Source: Duganella zoogloeoides | Lineage (GTDB): Bacteria > Pseudomonadota > Gammaproteobacteria > Burkholderiales > Burkholderiaceae_D | Assembly: GCF_034479515.1 (NCBI RefSeq) | Contig: NZ_CP140152.1 | Coordinates: 2,790,001-2,854,000 of the forward strand | Direction of reading: 5' to 3' | Length of the DNA stretch: 64,000 bases | In this document: positions 17,253 through 26,915 of the stretch, piece by piece | How the letters are laid out: every line of letters starts with the position of its first letter | How positions within the stretch are numbered: position 1 is the first letter of the stretch | The notes under the pieces: model-generated | The model's input: only the letters and a program-made list of their open reading frames with translations | What the model was told of the DNA's origin: nothing | Databases searched by the model: none | Position numbers and translations under genes: made by a program

Positions 17253-18206
17253 TCAGGCCGCCAGGGGGACCAGGAAATCGCGGCTGACGCGATTGCCAAG
17301 CTGGTTGATGTCGGCCAGGAAGCGGGTGAGGGTGTCGTGCAGGCCAGCTTCGAGGATGTCGTCGATCTTGGAAAACTGCAGCGCCGCGCGCAGGCGGCCG
17401 GCCAGGCGCTCGGTATCGGCCGACACATCATTGCGCACTTCGCCCAGGTTGTGCACCACCTCGTCCATGCACGCCAGCAGCGAACGCGGCATGTCGGCAC
17501 GCAGCATCAGCAGTTCGGCGATACGCGCCGGGGTGATCACGTCGCGGTACACCTTGCGATAGATTTCGAAACCCGATACCGAGCGCAGCAGCGCGCCCCA
17601 GTAATAAAAGTCGCGCTGGTTCATGGCGTCGCGCACGGCCGGCGCGGCGGTGCCGCTGTGGAACTTGACGTCGAGGATGCGCGCCGTGTTGTCAGCCCGC
17701 TCCAGGAAGGTGCCCAGGCGGATGAAATGCACGGCCTCGTCGCGCAACATGGTGCCCAGCGTGACGCCGCGCGACAGGTGCGAGCGGTACTTGACCCATT
17801 CAAAAAACTTGCTGGGGTCGTCTTCCAGCATATTAGTCTTCAGCATTTTCTGCATGTCGAGCCAGGTCTGGTTCTGGGTTTCCCAGACCTCGGTGGTCAG
17901 GGTGCCACGCACGGCGCGGGCGTTCTCGCGCGCCTCGGTCAGGCACGAGACCACCGACGACGGATTGGCGGGGTCGCGCACCATGAAGTCGATGACTTCG
18001 CGGGCGCCGAGGACGTCATAGTGTTCGGCAAAGCGGTGTTCCAGTTCGGAAATACCGAGCAGGGCGCGCCAGACCTGGGCGTTATCTTCGTCGGACTGCG
18101 GCAACATGCAGGTTTGCACATTGACGTCCAACATGCGGGCGGTGTTCTCGGCGCGCTCGGTGTAGCGCGCCATCCAGAACAGGTGGTCGGCGGTGCGGCT
18201 TAACAT
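17253..18206 (-). CDS. Alpha-E domain protein (DUF403)
   Basis: This 317-residue, largely alpha-helical protein starts MLSRTADHLFWMARYTERAENTAR, cut here into the family hallmark LFWMARYTERAENTARML. It carries further conserved E/R pairs such as FLERADNTARILDV. Alpha-E proteins almost always neighbour circularly permuted ATP-grasp ligases and are thought to assist a peptide-ligase reaction. Their catalytic role is unproven. It follows the ATP-grasp gene by 10 bp, has AAGGAG upstream, and precedes the transglutaminase by 10 bp, so the genes form one transcript. Confidence 0.92.
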   Translation of the reverse strand: MLSRTADHLFWMARYTERAENTARMLDVNVQTCMLPQSDEDNAQVWRALLGISELEHRFAEHYDVLGAREVIDFMVRDPANPSSVVSCLTEARENARAVRGTLTTEVWETQNQTWLDMQKMLKTNMLEDDPSKFFEWVKYRSHLSRGVTLGTMLRDEAVHFIRLGTFLERADNTARILDVKFHSGTAAPAVRDAMNQRDFYYWGALLRSVSGFEIYRKVYRDVITPARIAELLMLRADMPRSLLACMDEVVHNLGEVRNDVSADTERLAGRLRAALQFSKIDDILEAGLHDTLTRFLADINQLGNRVSRDFLVPLAA

Positions 18207-18216
18207 GGGTGTCTCC

Positions 18217-19647
18217 TTAGCGTTCCAAAATCCAGGTATCCTTGGTGCCGCCGCCTTGCGACGAGTTCACCACCAGCGAGCCTTCCTGCAAGGCCACGCG
18301 CGTCAGGCCGCCGGGCACCATCGAAATGGTCTTGCCCGACAATACGAACGGCCGCAGGTCGATATGGCGCGGCGCGATGCCGTCCTCGACATACGTCGGG
18401 CAGGCCGACAAGGCCAGCGTGGGCTGGGCGATATAGCCGTTGGGGTTGGCCAGCAGGCGAGCCCGGAAGTCCTCGATCTGCTGCTTGGTCGAGGCCGGTC
18501 CTACCAGCATGCCGTAGCCGCCGGCGCCGTGCACTTCCTTGACCACCAGGTCGGGCAGGTTGGCGAGCGTGTACGCGAGGTCTTCCTTCTTCCTGCACTG
18601 GTACGTCGGCACGTTGTTGAGGATCGGCTCTTCCGACAGGTAAAACTTGATCATGTCGGGCACGAACGGGTAAATCGACTTGTCGTCGGCCACGCCGGTG
18701 CCGATCGCATTGGCCAGCGTCACGCGGCCGGCGCGGTACACCGACAGCAAACCGGGCACGCCGAGCGAAGAATCGGGACGGAACGCCAACGGATCGAGGA
18801 AATCGTCGTCCAGGCGGCGGTAAATCACATCGACCCGCTTGGGGCCGCGCGTGGTGCGCATGAATACGGTATTGTCGCTGACAAACAAATCCTTGCCCTC
18901 GACCAGTTCCACGCCCATTTGCTGGGCCAGGAACGCATGTTCGAAGTAAGCCGAGTTGTACATGCCGGGGGTCATTACCACTACCACCGGGTCGGTAATG
19001 CCCATCGGCGCGACCGAGCGGAGGTTGTCGAGCAGCAGGTCTGGGTAGTGATCCACTGGTGCGATTTTGTTGCGGGCAAACAACTCCGGGAACAAGCGCA
19101 TCATCATCTTGCGGTCTTCCAGCATGTACGACACCCCGGACGGCACCCGCAAGTTGTCCTCCAGCACGTAAAACTCGCCTGCGCCCGCGCGCACGATATC
19201 GACCCCGGCAATGTGGGCGTAGATGTCGGAGGCGACATTGATGCCTTGCATTTCCGGTCGATACTGGGCGTTCTTGTAGATCTGCTCTGCCGGGATCAGG
19301 CCGGCCTTGACGATATTCTGGTCATGATAAATATCATGGATAAACATATTGAGCGCCTTAACGCGCTGTACCAGGCCGGCTTCCATCTGCTTCCATTCGG
19401 CAGCGGTGATGATGCGGGGGATGGTGTCGAACGGAATCAGCCGTTCGGTGCCGGCGTCGTCCCCGTAGACGGCAAAGGTAATACCCACCCGGCGGAAGGT
19501 CAGGTCCGCCTCCGCCCGCTTGCGTTCGATGGTATCGGGCGACTGGCGCTGCAGCCAGCCACAAAACTCACGGTAATGCTCACGCACCTCGGCGCTGGCG
19601 TTGTGTGCCAGGCCATCTGCGGTCATTTCATTGAAAAATTTTCCCAT
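18217..19647 (-). CDS. Circularly permuted ATP-grasp ligase (type 2) of the Anbu operon
   Basis: This 476-residue protein matches the DUF404/DUF407 circularly permuted ATP-grasp family: LIPFDTIPRIITAAEW, LNMFIHDIYHDQNI, the YVLEDNLRVPSGVSYM segment, DVIYRRLDDDFLDP, NAIGTGVADDKSIYPF and a late VVKEVHGAGGYGM loop. Such enzymes use ATP to join a carboxylate to an amine, probably building a short peptide. It is the first gene of the operon, behind GGGGGAAG. The neighbours suggest that a peptide is made, handled by alpha-E and transglutaminase-like proteins, and degraded by Anbu. That flow is inference. Confidence 0.93.
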   Translation of the reverse strand: MGKFFNEMTADGLAHNASAEVREHYREFCGWLQRQSPDTIERKRAEADLTFRRVGITFAVYGDDAGTERLIPFDTIPRIITAAEWKQMEAGLVQRVKALNMFIHDIYHDQNIVKAGLIPAEQIYKNAQYRPEMQGINVASDIYAHIAGVDIVRAGAGEFYVLEDNLRVPSGVSYMLEDRKMMMRLFPELFARNKIAPVDHYPDLLLDNLRSVAPMGITDPVVVVMTPGMYNSAYFEHAFLAQQMGVELVEGKDLFVSDNTVFMRTTRGPKRVDVIYRRLDDDFLDPLAFRPDSSLGVPGLLSVYRAGRVTLANAIGTGVADDKSIYPFVPDMIKFYLSEEPILNNVPTYQCRKKEDLAYTLANLPDLVVKEVHGAGGYGMLVGPASTKQQIEDFRARLLANPNGYIAQPTLALSACPTYVEDGIAPRHIDLRPFVLSGKTISMVPGGLTRVALQEGSLVVNSSQGGGTKDTWILER

Positions 19648-19721
19648 AATATAACTTCCCCCTGTTGAGTGCAGTTATATCAAGAAACATGCCAGAAGAC
19701 CCGCACGATTATGGTGCATAA

Positions 19722-19750
19722 AAAAAGCACGCGACCAGCGCGTGCTTTTT
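19722..19750 (-). terminator. Rho-independent terminator of the PRC-barrel gene
   Basis: A perfect stem GCACGCG / CGCGTGC with loop ACCAG is flanked by A and T runs that extend the pairing to 12 bp. It lies just after the PRC-barrel stop on the minus strand and separates that gene from the ATP-grasp operon. Because both sides carry A/T runs it could work in either direction. Confidence 0.85.
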
Positions 19751-19768
19751 CGGTGAAACTTTTAAGAT

Positions 19769-20287
19769 TTACAGGTTGCCCAGCCCCGAACCACGGCTGC
19801 TCGAATAGCCGGGATCGCTCTGCAGGCTGCCGGTGCCGGCGCTCATCACGCTGCCGCTGGCAGTACGGCCGCCGGGCACGGCTTGCTGGGTGCCATAGAA
19901 GTCGTGAATCTGGGTGGAGAATTCGGAACTGGCCATATCTGGCCAATTGTCCTTGTCGAAGCCGGGGGCGTTCTTCAGGTGGTCTTTCGACACGTTGAGC
20001 AGGAAGCGCTTGTTGACCGTGTCCAGTTGCAGCGCTTCCCATGGCACGGCAAACAGCTTGTCACCCATGCCCAGCCAGCCGCCGAACGACAACACGGCGT
20101 AAGCCACATTACCCTGGCGCATGTCGAGCATGATTTCCTTGATGTCGCCCAGGTCTTCTTCCTGCAGGTTGTACACGTCTTCGCCGATGAGGGTGTCGGC
20201 GCCCATCAGACGCGGGCCGGGGCCGTTATCGACGTCTGCATAGTCGGTGTTGTAGATGCCGTAGGTGTCGCGGTCGAGGTAGCTCAT
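19769..20287 (-). CDS. PRC-barrel domain protein
   Basis: This 172-residue soluble protein has a PRC-barrel fold: RLMGADTLIGEDVYN, GDIKEIMLDMRQGNVAYAVL, FGGWLGMGDKLFAVPWEAL and LNVSKDHLKNAPGF. PRC-barrels are general binding domains found in RimM and photosynthetic reaction centres. This stress-type branch often follows environmental stimuli, and its ligand is unknown. The tail is Ser/Gly-rich and low in complexity. AGGAGA sits before the ATG at 20287. The gene is monocistronic with its own terminator. The 199-bp region upstream, shared with the divergent DUF455 gene, holds no gene. Confidence 0.9.
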   Translation of the reverse strand: MSYLDRDTYGIYNTDYADVDNGPGPRLMGADTLIGEDVYNLQEEDLGDIKEIMLDMRQGNVAYAVLSFGGWLGMGDKLFAVPWEALQLDTVNKRFLLNVSKDHLKNAPGFDKDNWPDMASSEFSTQIHDFYGTQQAVPGGRTASGSVMSAGTGSLQSDPGYSSSRGSGLGNL

Positions 20288-20486
20288 GGTGGTCTCCTGA
20301 TGGTTGGGGGATACACGCTGGCTCCCGGCGCTTTCTGCCGGGTATGTAGCGCAGCACAGGACCCATGATGCGGTGAGCTCGCCGAACCGGGTATAGGTGC
20401 ACGCGCGGCAGGGTTGTAGGACCAGGATGAGTAACTGAGGCACATAGCAAGATGCTACACTCGTGCCTTTGCTCTTCAGTATTTCC

Positions 20487-21317
20487 ATGTCCTTGTCACC
20501 ACACGCCAACAGCGGCGAACTGCGCGCGCGCGCCTTGCACTGCCTGCTGCAATCGGACCCGGTCGAGAAAGTCGCCGCCGTCAATGCCATGGCCGCAGCG
20601 GTCCGCGCCGGCGCCTGCGCGCCCGATCCCGCCGCGCAGCTGCAAGCGCCGGCAGACCGGCCCATACCGGGTCGTCCAAGCCTGCCGGAACTGGTGCTGC
20701 CCTCGGCGCTGGGCAAGCGCTCGATGAACACGGTAGAGGGGCGCGCCATGCTGATCCACGCACTGGCGCACATCGAATTCAACGCCATCAACCTGGCGCT
20801 CGACGCGCTGTGGCGCTTCCCCGATCTGCCCGCCACCTACTACACCGACTGGCTGAAAGTGGCGGAAGAAGAATCGCTGCATTTTTCGCTGGTGGCCGCG
20901 CACCTGGTGACGCTCGGCTACGCCTACGGCGACTTCACCGCCCACGGCAGCCTGTGGGAAATGGTGGCCAAGACCACCGGCGACGCGCTGGCGCGCATGG
21001 CCCTGGTGCCGCGCGTGCTGGAAGCGCGGGGGCTGGACGCCAATCCGCCGATGCGCGCCAAGATCGCCCAGGCCGGCGACTTGCAGGCCGCGGCCATTCT
21101 CGACATCATCCTGCGCGACGAAATCGGCCACGTCGAGATCGGCAACCGCTGGTACCGACACCTGTGCCACCAGCGCGGGCTGGAGCCGCGCGCGACGTTC
21201 GCCGCGCTGTGCGAGCAATACTGGGCGCCGGTGCCGCGCGGCCCGTTCAATCTCGAAGCGCGCCGCCAGGCCGGCTTTACGGAAGAGGAAATCGCCGACC
21301 TTTGCGCCAATAAGTAG
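20487..21317 (+). CDS. DUF455 ferritin-like protein
   Basis: This 276-residue protein belongs to the DUF455 group of ferritin-like four-helix proteins, related in fold to MiaE. Likely metal ligands are in ALAHIEFNAINLALDA, WLKVAEEESLHFSLV and ILRDEIGHVEIGNRWYRHLC, which give the spaced E...EXXH pattern of a di-iron site. It would act as a cytoplasmic oxidoreductase on an unknown substrate. I chose ATG 20487. An upstream in-frame GTG adds eight residues. No strong ribosome-binding site is visible, and the gene is not in an operon. Confidence 0.85.
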   Translation: MSLSPHANSGELRARALHCLLQSDPVEKVAAVNAMAAAVRAGACAPDPAAQLQAPADRPIPGRPSLPELVLPSALGKRSMNTVEGRAMLIHALAHIEFNAINLALDALWRFPDLPATYYTDWLKVAEEESLHFSLVAAHLVTLGYAYGDFTAHGSLWEMVAKTTGDALARMALVPRVLEARGLDANPPMRAKIAQAGDLQAAAILDIILRDEIGHVEIGNRWYRHLCHQRGLEPRATFAALCEQYWAPVPRGPFNLEARRQAGFTEEEIADLCANK

Positions 21318-21450
21318 TATCACGTAAGCCGCACTAACCTGGAGTCAACAGTGCGGATGTCGTCCTGATAATGCGATTAAGATGTTTTGACTCATCCGGC
21401 CACAAGTCGTCGATGAATCATTACTCACAATCTAGCCACAGGACGAATCG

Positions 21451-22125
21451 ATGATGAACGACCTTAGCGATGTAAAAATCACCCGGCGCGACCTGCTGAT
21501 CGCAGGCGCCATTACCGCCACCACTGCCGCCGTTCCCTCGGTAGCCGGCGCTCAAAACAACAGCAACTCCGGCGGTGGCAATGGCGGCGCGGCCCAAGCG
21601 GCTGCCGCCCCCGTGATCAACAAGGTCACGCTGGTGGTTAATGGCAAGTCGCGCGCAGTGGACGTCGATACCCGCACCACCTTGCTCGACGTGCTGCGCG
21701 AAAACATGCACCTGACCGGCACCAAGAAGGGGTGCGACCACGGCCAGTGCGGCGCCTGCACCGTCATTGTCGAAGGCCGGCGCATCAACTCCTGCCTGTC
21801 GCTGGCCGTGATGCACGACGGCGACAAGATCACCACCATCGAAGGCCTCGGTACGCCCGATAAATTGCACCCGATGCAAGCGGCGTTCGTCAAGCACGAC
21901 GGCTACCAGTGCGGCTACTGTACCCCCGGCCAGATCTGCTCGGCCATCTCGGCCATCGAGGAGATCAAACAGGGCATCCCGAGCCACGTCACCGCCGACC
22001 TCAACACCAAACCCTTGCTCAGCAGCGAAGAACTGCGCGAGCGCATGAGCGGCAATATCTGTCGCTGTGGCGCGTACTCCAACATCATCGACGCCATCAA
22101 CGACGTTGCCGGGAGCCGCGCATGA
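21451..22125 (+). CDS. paoA: Aldehyde oxidoreductase 2Fe-2S subunit PaoA, copy 1
   Basis: This is the small subunit of the periplasmic molybdenum aldehyde oxidoreductase PaoABC, which detoxifies aromatic and other aldehydes. It has a twin-arginine signal ([11 protein letters not shown], residues 10-20). One 2Fe-2S cluster is bound by Cys95, Cys100, Cys103 and Cys115 ([11 protein letters not shown] and INSC). The other is bound by Cys154/157 and Cys204/206 ([10 protein letters not shown] and ICRCGAY). A Gly/Asn-rich linker separates the signal from the ferredoxin domain. The stop overlaps paoB by four bases. A close paralogue lies at 41837. Confidence 0.94.
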   Translation: MMNDLSDVKITRRDLLIAGAITATTAAVPSVAGAQNNSNSGGGNGGAAQAAAAPVINKVTLVVNGKSRAVDVDTRTTLLDVLRENMHLTGTKKGCDHGQCGACTVIVEGRRINSCLSLAVMHDGDKITTIEGLGTPDKLHPMQAAFVKHDGYQCGYCTPGQICSAISAIEEIKQGIPSHVTADLNTKPLLSSEELRERMSGNICRCGAYSNIIDAINDVAGSRA

Positions 22126-23075
22126 AAGCCTTCAGCTACGAACGCGCCAAGACCCCGGCCGAAGCAGCGGCCGCGATTGTCCGCCAACCCAATGCGAAAT
22201 TCATTGCCGGCGGCACCAACCTGCTCGACCTGATGAAACTCGAAATCGAAGCGCCCACGCACCTGGTGGACGTCAACGGCATCGGCTTCGACAAGATCGA
22301 AGCGACCAAAGAAGGCGGCCTGCGCATCGGCGCCCTGGTCCGTAACACCGATCTTGCCGCCGACCAGCGCGTGCGGCGCGACTACGCGGTGCTGTCGCGC
22401 GCCTTGCTGGCAGGCGCCTCGGCGCAGTTGCGCAACAAGGCCACCACGGCCGGCAACCTGCTGCAGCGCACGCGCTGCCCGTACTTCTACGACACCAACC
22501 AGGCCTGCAACAAGCGTCAACCGGGCAGCGGCTGTTCGGCCATCGACGGCTTTTCGCGCCAGCACGCGGTGGTCGGCACCAGCGAAGCCTGCATTGCCAC
22601 CCACCCGAGCGACATGGCCGTGGCCATGCAACTGCTCGACGCCCGAGTGGAAACCGTGAAAGCCGACGGCGCCACCCGCACCATCGCCATGGCCGACTTC
22701 CACCGTCTGCCGGGAAATACCCCGCATATCGAAACCGCGCTCGAACCGGGCGAGCTGATCACGGCGGTGACCTTGCCCAAGCCGCTGGGCGGCAAGCACT
22801 ATTACCGCAAGGTGCGCGACCGCTCGTCGTACGCGTTTGCCCTGATTTCGGTGGCGGCCGTGGTGCTGCCGGACGGTACCGGCCGCGTAGCTTTGGGCGG
22901 CGTCGCCCACAAGCCGTGGCGTTTGCCAGCGGCGGATGCCAGCGTGGCGCAAGGCGGCAAGGCCGTGGCCGACCAGTTGCTGGCCGGCGCCCGCACCACC
23001 GAAGACAACGCCTTCAAGATCACCCTGGTCCAGCGCACGATCTCCGCCGTGCTGGCGGAAGCGAAGAAAGCCTAA
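22122..23075 (+). CDS. paoB: Aldehyde oxidoreductase FAD subunit PaoB, copy 1
   Basis: This is the 317-residue FAD-binding middle subunit of PaoABC. The flavin motif [16 protein letters not shown] lies near residues 26-41 and [12 protein letters not shown] at about 111-122. The extra loop with Cys119, Cys129, Cys138 and Cys157 fits the additional 4Fe-4S cluster that sets PaoB apart from ordinary xanthine dehydrogenase FAD subunits. Its start overlaps the paoA stop (ATGA), and paoC begins 3 bp after its stop, so translation is coupled. It passes electrons between the molybdenum and FAD sites. Confidence 0.93.
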   Translation: MKAFSYERAKTPAEAAAAIVRQPNAKFIAGGTNLLDLMKLEIEAPTHLVDVNGIGFDKIEATKEGGLRIGALVRNTDLAADQRVRRDYAVLSRALLAGASAQLRNKATTAGNLLQRTRCPYFYDTNQACNKRQPGSGCSAIDGFSRQHAVVGTSEACIATHPSDMAVAMQLLDARVETVKADGATRTIAMADFHRLPGNTPHIETALEPGELITAVTLPKPLGGKHYYRKVRDRSSYAFALISVAAVVLPDGTGRVALGGVAHKPWRLPAADASVAQGGKAVADQLLAGARTTEDNAFKITLVQRTISAVLAEAKKA

Positions 23076-23078
23076 GCC

Positions 23079-25277
23079 ATGAAATTTACCACTCCCGCCA
23101 CCATCAATCCGATCGACCAGCTGAAGGTCGTCGGCAAGCCGCTCGACCGCATCGACGGCCCCATGAAAACCACCGGCACCGCGCCGTATGCCTACGAGCA
23201 GCACGCGGTGGCGCCGAATGCCGCCTACGGTTACGTGGTCGGTTCGTCTATCGCCAAGGGCAAGATCACCGCGATCGACCTGGCTGCCGCCCGCAAATCG
23301 CCGGGCGTGCTGGCCATCGTCACCTACGAAAATGCCGGTAAACTCGGCAAGGGCAAGATGAACACCGCCCACCTGCTGGCCGGTCCCGACGTCGAACACT
23401 ATCACCAGGCCGTTGCCGTGGTCGTGGCCGACACCTGGGAACAGGCGCGCGCCGCCGCCCAGCTGGTGCAAGTCAAATACGCCGAAAGCGCAGGCGCGTA
23501 CGACCTCGCCAAGGTGAAAGACACCGCCAAGCCGCACAAGGACAAGGAAAACGCCGACACCAAGGTCGGCGACTTCGACGGCGCCTTCAAAGCGGCACCG
23601 GTGAAAATCGACCTCACCTACACCACGCCCGACCAGTCGCACGCGATGATGGAGCCGCACGCGTCGATCGCCAAGTGGGACGGCGACAAGGTCACCATCT
23701 GGACCTCGAACCAGATGATTGCCTGGGGCCAGGGCGATGTCGCCAAGACCCTCGGCCTGTCCAAGGACCAAGTGCGGCTGGTATCGCCGTACATCGGCGG
23801 CGGCTTCGGCGGCAAGCTTTTCGTGCGCTGCGAGGCCGTGCTGGCCGCGCTGGGCGCCAAGGCAGCGGGCCGTCCGGTCAAGCTGACCCTGCCACGACCG
23901 TTCATGTTCAACAACACCACGCACCGGCCGGCCACCATCCAGCGCCTGCGCATCGGCGCCAGCCGCGAGGGCAAGATCACTGCCATCGGCCACGAAAGCT
24001 GGTCCGGCGACCTGCCCGAAGGGCAACCGGAAACCGCCACCGCCCAGACCAAGCTGCTGTATGCCGGCGCCAACCGCATGACCAAAATGCGCCTGGCCGT
24101 ATTGAATCTCCCTGAAGGCAACGCCATGCGCGCCCCGGGCGAAGCGCCGGGCCTGATGGCGCTCGAAGTGGCGATCGACGAGCTGGCCGAAAAGCTGAAA
24201 ATGGATCCGGTGCGTTTCCGCATCATCAACGACATCACCCACGATCCGGCCAAGCGCGAGCGCAAATTCTCGCAACGCCGTTTCGTCGAGTGCATGCGCG
24301 TGGGTTCCGAGCGCTTCGGCTGGGACAAGCGCAACGCCCTGCCGGGCCAAGTACGCGATGGCCGCTGGCTGATCGGCTACGGTGTCGCATCCGCCTTCCG
24401 CAACAATATCGTCATGAAGTCGGGCGCGCGCGTCAAACTCGACAGCAAGGGCATCGTCACGGTCGAAACCGACATGACCGACATCGGCACCGGCAGCTAC
24501 ACCATCATCGCCCAGACTGCCGCTGAAATGATGGGTGTCACCATCGACAAGGTCGTGGTCAAGCTTGGCGACTCCGACTTCCCGGTCTCGGCCGGTTCGG
24601 GCGGGCAGTGGGGCGGCAACAGCTCCACCGCCGGCGTGTACGCCGCGTGCGTCAAGCTGCGCGAGGCCGTGGCGCAAAAACTGGGCCTGCCAGCCGACGC
24701 GGAATTTGCCGATGGTTCGGTGCGCGGCGGCGGCAAGACGGCCACCCTGGCCAAGGCCGCCGAAGGCGGCGACATCATGGCGGAAGACAGCATCGAATTC
24801 GGCGACCTGGACAAGAAATTCCAGCAATCGACGTTTGGTGCACACTTCGTCGAAGTGGGCGTCGATGCCGACACCGGCGAAACCCGCATCCGCCGCATGC
24901 TGGCCGTGTGTGCGGCCGGCCGCATCCTCAACCCCAAGTCGGCCCGCAGCCAGGTCATCGGCGCCATGACCATGGGCGCGGGTGCTGCCCTGATGGAAGA
25001 CCTGGTGGTGGACCATCGCCGTGGCTTTTTTGTGAACCACGACCTGGCCGGTTACGAAGTGCCTGTCCATGCCGACATTCCCCACCAGGACGTGATCTTC
25101 CTCGACGAAACCGACCCGATGTCGTCGCCAATGAAGGCCAAGGGTGTCGGCGAGCTCGGTATTTGCGGGGTAGGGGCGGCAATTGCCAACGCCATCTACA
25201 ACGCTACCGGCGTGCGCGTGCGCGAATACCCGATCACGCTCGACAAGCTGATCGACAAGCTGCCGCAGCAGGCGTGA
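23079..25277 (+). CDS. paoC: Aldehyde oxidoreductase molybdenum subunit PaoC, copy 1
   Basis: This is the large catalytic subunit, which binds molybdenum-MCD and oxidises aldehydes to acids. At 732 aa it equals E. coli PaoC in length. The catalytic Glu692 is in AKGVGELG. Cofactor-contact segments include SPYIGGGFGGKLF, NAMRAPGEAPGLMALE, TDIGTGSYTIIAQT and GSGGQWGGNS. No signal peptide is present, so it would be exported with Tat-bearing PaoA. The dedicated maturation gene paoD is not next to either pao operon in this window. Confidence 0.94.
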   Translation: MKFTTPATINPIDQLKVVGKPLDRIDGPMKTTGTAPYAYEQHAVAPNAAYGYVVGSSIAKGKITAIDLAAARKSPGVLAIVTYENAGKLGKGKMNTAHLLAGPDVEHYHQAVAVVVADTWEQARAAAQLVQVKYAESAGAYDLAKVKDTAKPHKDKENADTKVGDFDGAFKAAPVKIDLTYTTPDQSHAMMEPHASIAKWDGDKVTIWTSNQMIAWGQGDVAKTLGLSKDQVRLVSPYIGGGFGGKLFVRCEAVLAALGAKAAGRPVKLTLPRPFMFNNTTHRPATIQRLRIGASREGKITAIGHESWSGDLPEGQPETATAQTKLLYAGANRMTKMRLAVLNLPEGNAMRAPGEAPGLMALEVAIDELAEKLKMDPVRFRIINDITHDPAKRERKFSQRRFVECMRVGSERFGWDKRNALPGQVRDGRWLIGYGVASAFRNNIVMKSGARVKLDSKGIVTVETDMTDIGTGSYTIIAQTAAEMMGVTIDKVVVKLGDSDFPVSAGSGGQWGGNSSTAGVYAACVKLREAVAQKLGLPADAEFADGSVRGGGKTATLAKAAEGGDIMAEDSIEFGDLDKKFQQSTFGAHFVEVGVDADTGETRIRRMLAVCAAGRILNPKSARSQVIGAMTMGAGAALMEDLVVDHRRGFFVNHDLAGYEVPVHADIPHQDVIFLDETDPMSSPMKAKGVGELGICGVGAAIANAIYNATGVRVREYPITLDKLIDKLPQQA

Positions 25278-25300
25278 CAGCGACCGCTAGCCGCCGATCC

Positions 25301-25326
25301 GTCATTCCCGCGTTCGCGGGAATGAC
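25301..25326. repeat. Palindromic GTCATTCCCGCG element (REP/dRS3-like), possible terminator
   Basis: Perfect 12-bp arms (GTCATTCCCGCG / CGCGGGAATGAC) flank a 2-base centre, 23 bp after the paoC stop. The core fits ATTCCC-N8-GGGAAT, a dispersed-repeat pattern common in Neisseria and other proteobacteria. There is no T run after it. It may stabilise or end the pao transcript. Confidence 0.6.
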
Positions 25327-25453
25327 AAATTTCAGCGCAACGACTGCGATGACTATTGCGCGTTTGGTCACCCGCCTGAGAATTTGGCAGGGCCGGACAG
25401 CAGGGCACGGCTGCCGCGCTACCATCGCGGTAACGCCCATACCAAGATAACCC

Positions 25454-26857
25454 ATGCTCCCAACGTCACCATCGCGCCGCAAGGCCGTTCTCGCCGGCCT
25501 CGGCCTGCCCCTGTTCGCCGGCTGCGCCAGCATCGCCGCTGGCGGCCACCCGCAACAACGGATCACGATCAAAGCCCCGTTCGCCATGCCCGTCATCGCG
25601 GTTCCCGACTTCGCCGCCAGCAAGCGTTTTCCGATCACCGATTTCGGCGCCGACCCGGCCAGCCAAAGCGCCACCTCGAGCGCGATCACGCGCGCCATTG
25701 CCGCCGCCCATGCCAGCGGCTCCGGCGTGGTCGTGGTGCCGCCCGGCGTATGGCCCACCGCCAAGATTCACCTCAAGAGCAACGTCAACCTGCACGTGGA
25801 GAAGGGCGCGACCCTGCTGTTTTCCGAGCGTCCAGAAGACTACCTGCCGGCAGTACTCAGCAGCTGGGAGGGGCTGGAATGCTATAACTACTCGCCGCTG
25901 GTGTATGCGTTCGAGTGCGAAAACGTCGCCATTACCGGCCAGGGCAAGCTGCAAGCCAAGCTCGACATCTGGCGCGTATGGTATGCACGGCCCAAGCCGC
26001 ACATGGATGCGCTGGTGGCCCTGTACCACCAGGCAGCCAAGGGCGTACCCGTGAGCGAACGGCAAATGACCGGCGGCGCGGCCAACCTGCGCCCGCAATT
26101 CGTCCAGTTCAACCGCTGCCGCCATGTGCTGATCGAAGACATCAGCATCGAGGACAGCCCGTTCTGGGTGGTGCACCCGCTGCTGTGCAAGGACGTGGTG
26201 ATCCGCCGGGTGAATATCCGCGCGCACGGCCACAACAACGATGGTGTCGATCCCGAGATGACCCAGAGCGTGCTGATCGAAGACTGCGTGTTCGACCAGG
26301 GCGACGACGCGATCTCCGTCAAGTCCGGGCGCGACCAGGATGCGTGGCGCCTTGGCGTACCTTCGCGCAACATCGTCATGCGCAACTGCCGTATCAAGAA
26401 CGGCCACCAGCTGATCGCCATCGGCAGCGAACTGTCGGCCGGCATCGAGAACGTGTACGTCGATAACTGCCACTTCGACCATGCCGATTCGCGCGTGGCC
26501 AGCACCATCAACAACCTGCTGTTCGTCAAGACCAACGAGCGGCGTGGCGGCTACGTGCGCAATATTTACGTCAACAACGTTAGCGCCACCCGCATCGCCG
26601 GCGGCGTCCTCAGCGTGGAAACCGATGTGCTGTACCAGTGGCGCAACCTGGTGCCCACCTACGAACGGCGCCTGACGCCGATCGAGGGCCTGCATGTCAG
26701 TAACGTCACGGTGGGGGAGGCCAGGTTCGTTTGCCACATCAAGGCCGAGCGCGAGATGCCCGTCAAAAATGTCACTTTAAGCAAGATTCAAGTCAAAAAG
26801 GTGGGGGATACCCACATCTTGACCGAAAATGTCCACGGTTTCATAAACCAGGGATAA
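25454..26857 (+). CDS. GH28 polygalacturonase-like enzyme, probable Tat lipoprotein
   Basis: This 467-residue pectinase-family protein forms a right-handed beta-helix. The N-terminus has a twin arginine (SRRKAVLAGL) and a lipobox-like LFAGC with Cys24, so it may be a lipid-anchored envelope enzyme. Active-site signatures are HNNDGVDPE, DQGDDAISVKSG, NGHQLIAIGSE and VKTNERRGG, which correspond to the GH28 NTD, DD, GH and RIK positions. The third motif has GHQ in place of the common GHG. It should cleave galacturonosyl bonds of pectin, exo-acting by its similarity in layout to exo-enzymes. It stands alone between pao copy 1 and the TerC gene. Confidence 0.88.
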   Translation: MLPTSPSRRKAVLAGLGLPLFAGCASIAAGGHPQQRITIKAPFAMPVIAVPDFAASKRFPITDFGADPASQSATSSAITRAIAAAHASGSGVVVVPPGVWPTAKIHLKSNVNLHVEKGATLLFSERPEDYLPAVLSSWEGLECYNYSPLVYAFECENVAITGQGKLQAKLDIWRVWYARPKPHMDALVALYHQAAKGVPVSERQMTGGAANLRPQFVQFNRCRHVLIEDISIEDSPFWVVHPLLCKDVVIRRVNIRAHGHNNDGVDPEMTQSVLIEDCVFDQGDDAISVKSGRDQDAWRLGVPSRNIVMRNCRIKNGHQLIAIGSELSAGIENVYVDNCHFDHADSRVASTINNLLFVKTNERRGGYVRNIYVNNVSATRIAGGVLSVETDVLYQWRNLVPTYERRLTPIEGLHVSNVTVGEARFVCHIKAEREMPVKNVTLSKIQVKKVGDTHILTENVHGFINQG

Positions 26858-26915
26858 GTAGTCTTACCGAGATAATCGATTACAATGGCCTCCTCTTAAC
26901 TCTGGAAGGCAAGGC

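Noticed and set aside
21915..25085. A very long open frame (over 1000 codons) on the minus strand opposite paoB and paoC of copy 1.
   Set aside because: It is a by-product of GC-rich codon use in the pao genes. Its translation is His/Gly/Val-rich, lacks domain motifs, and the plus-strand proteins have all their catalytic residues.
26858..26915. A possible manganese riboswitch before the TerC-CBS-CorC gene, as often found before TerC genes.
   Set aside because: Only 58 bp separate it from the preceding gene and no matching structure or conserved loop is visible.
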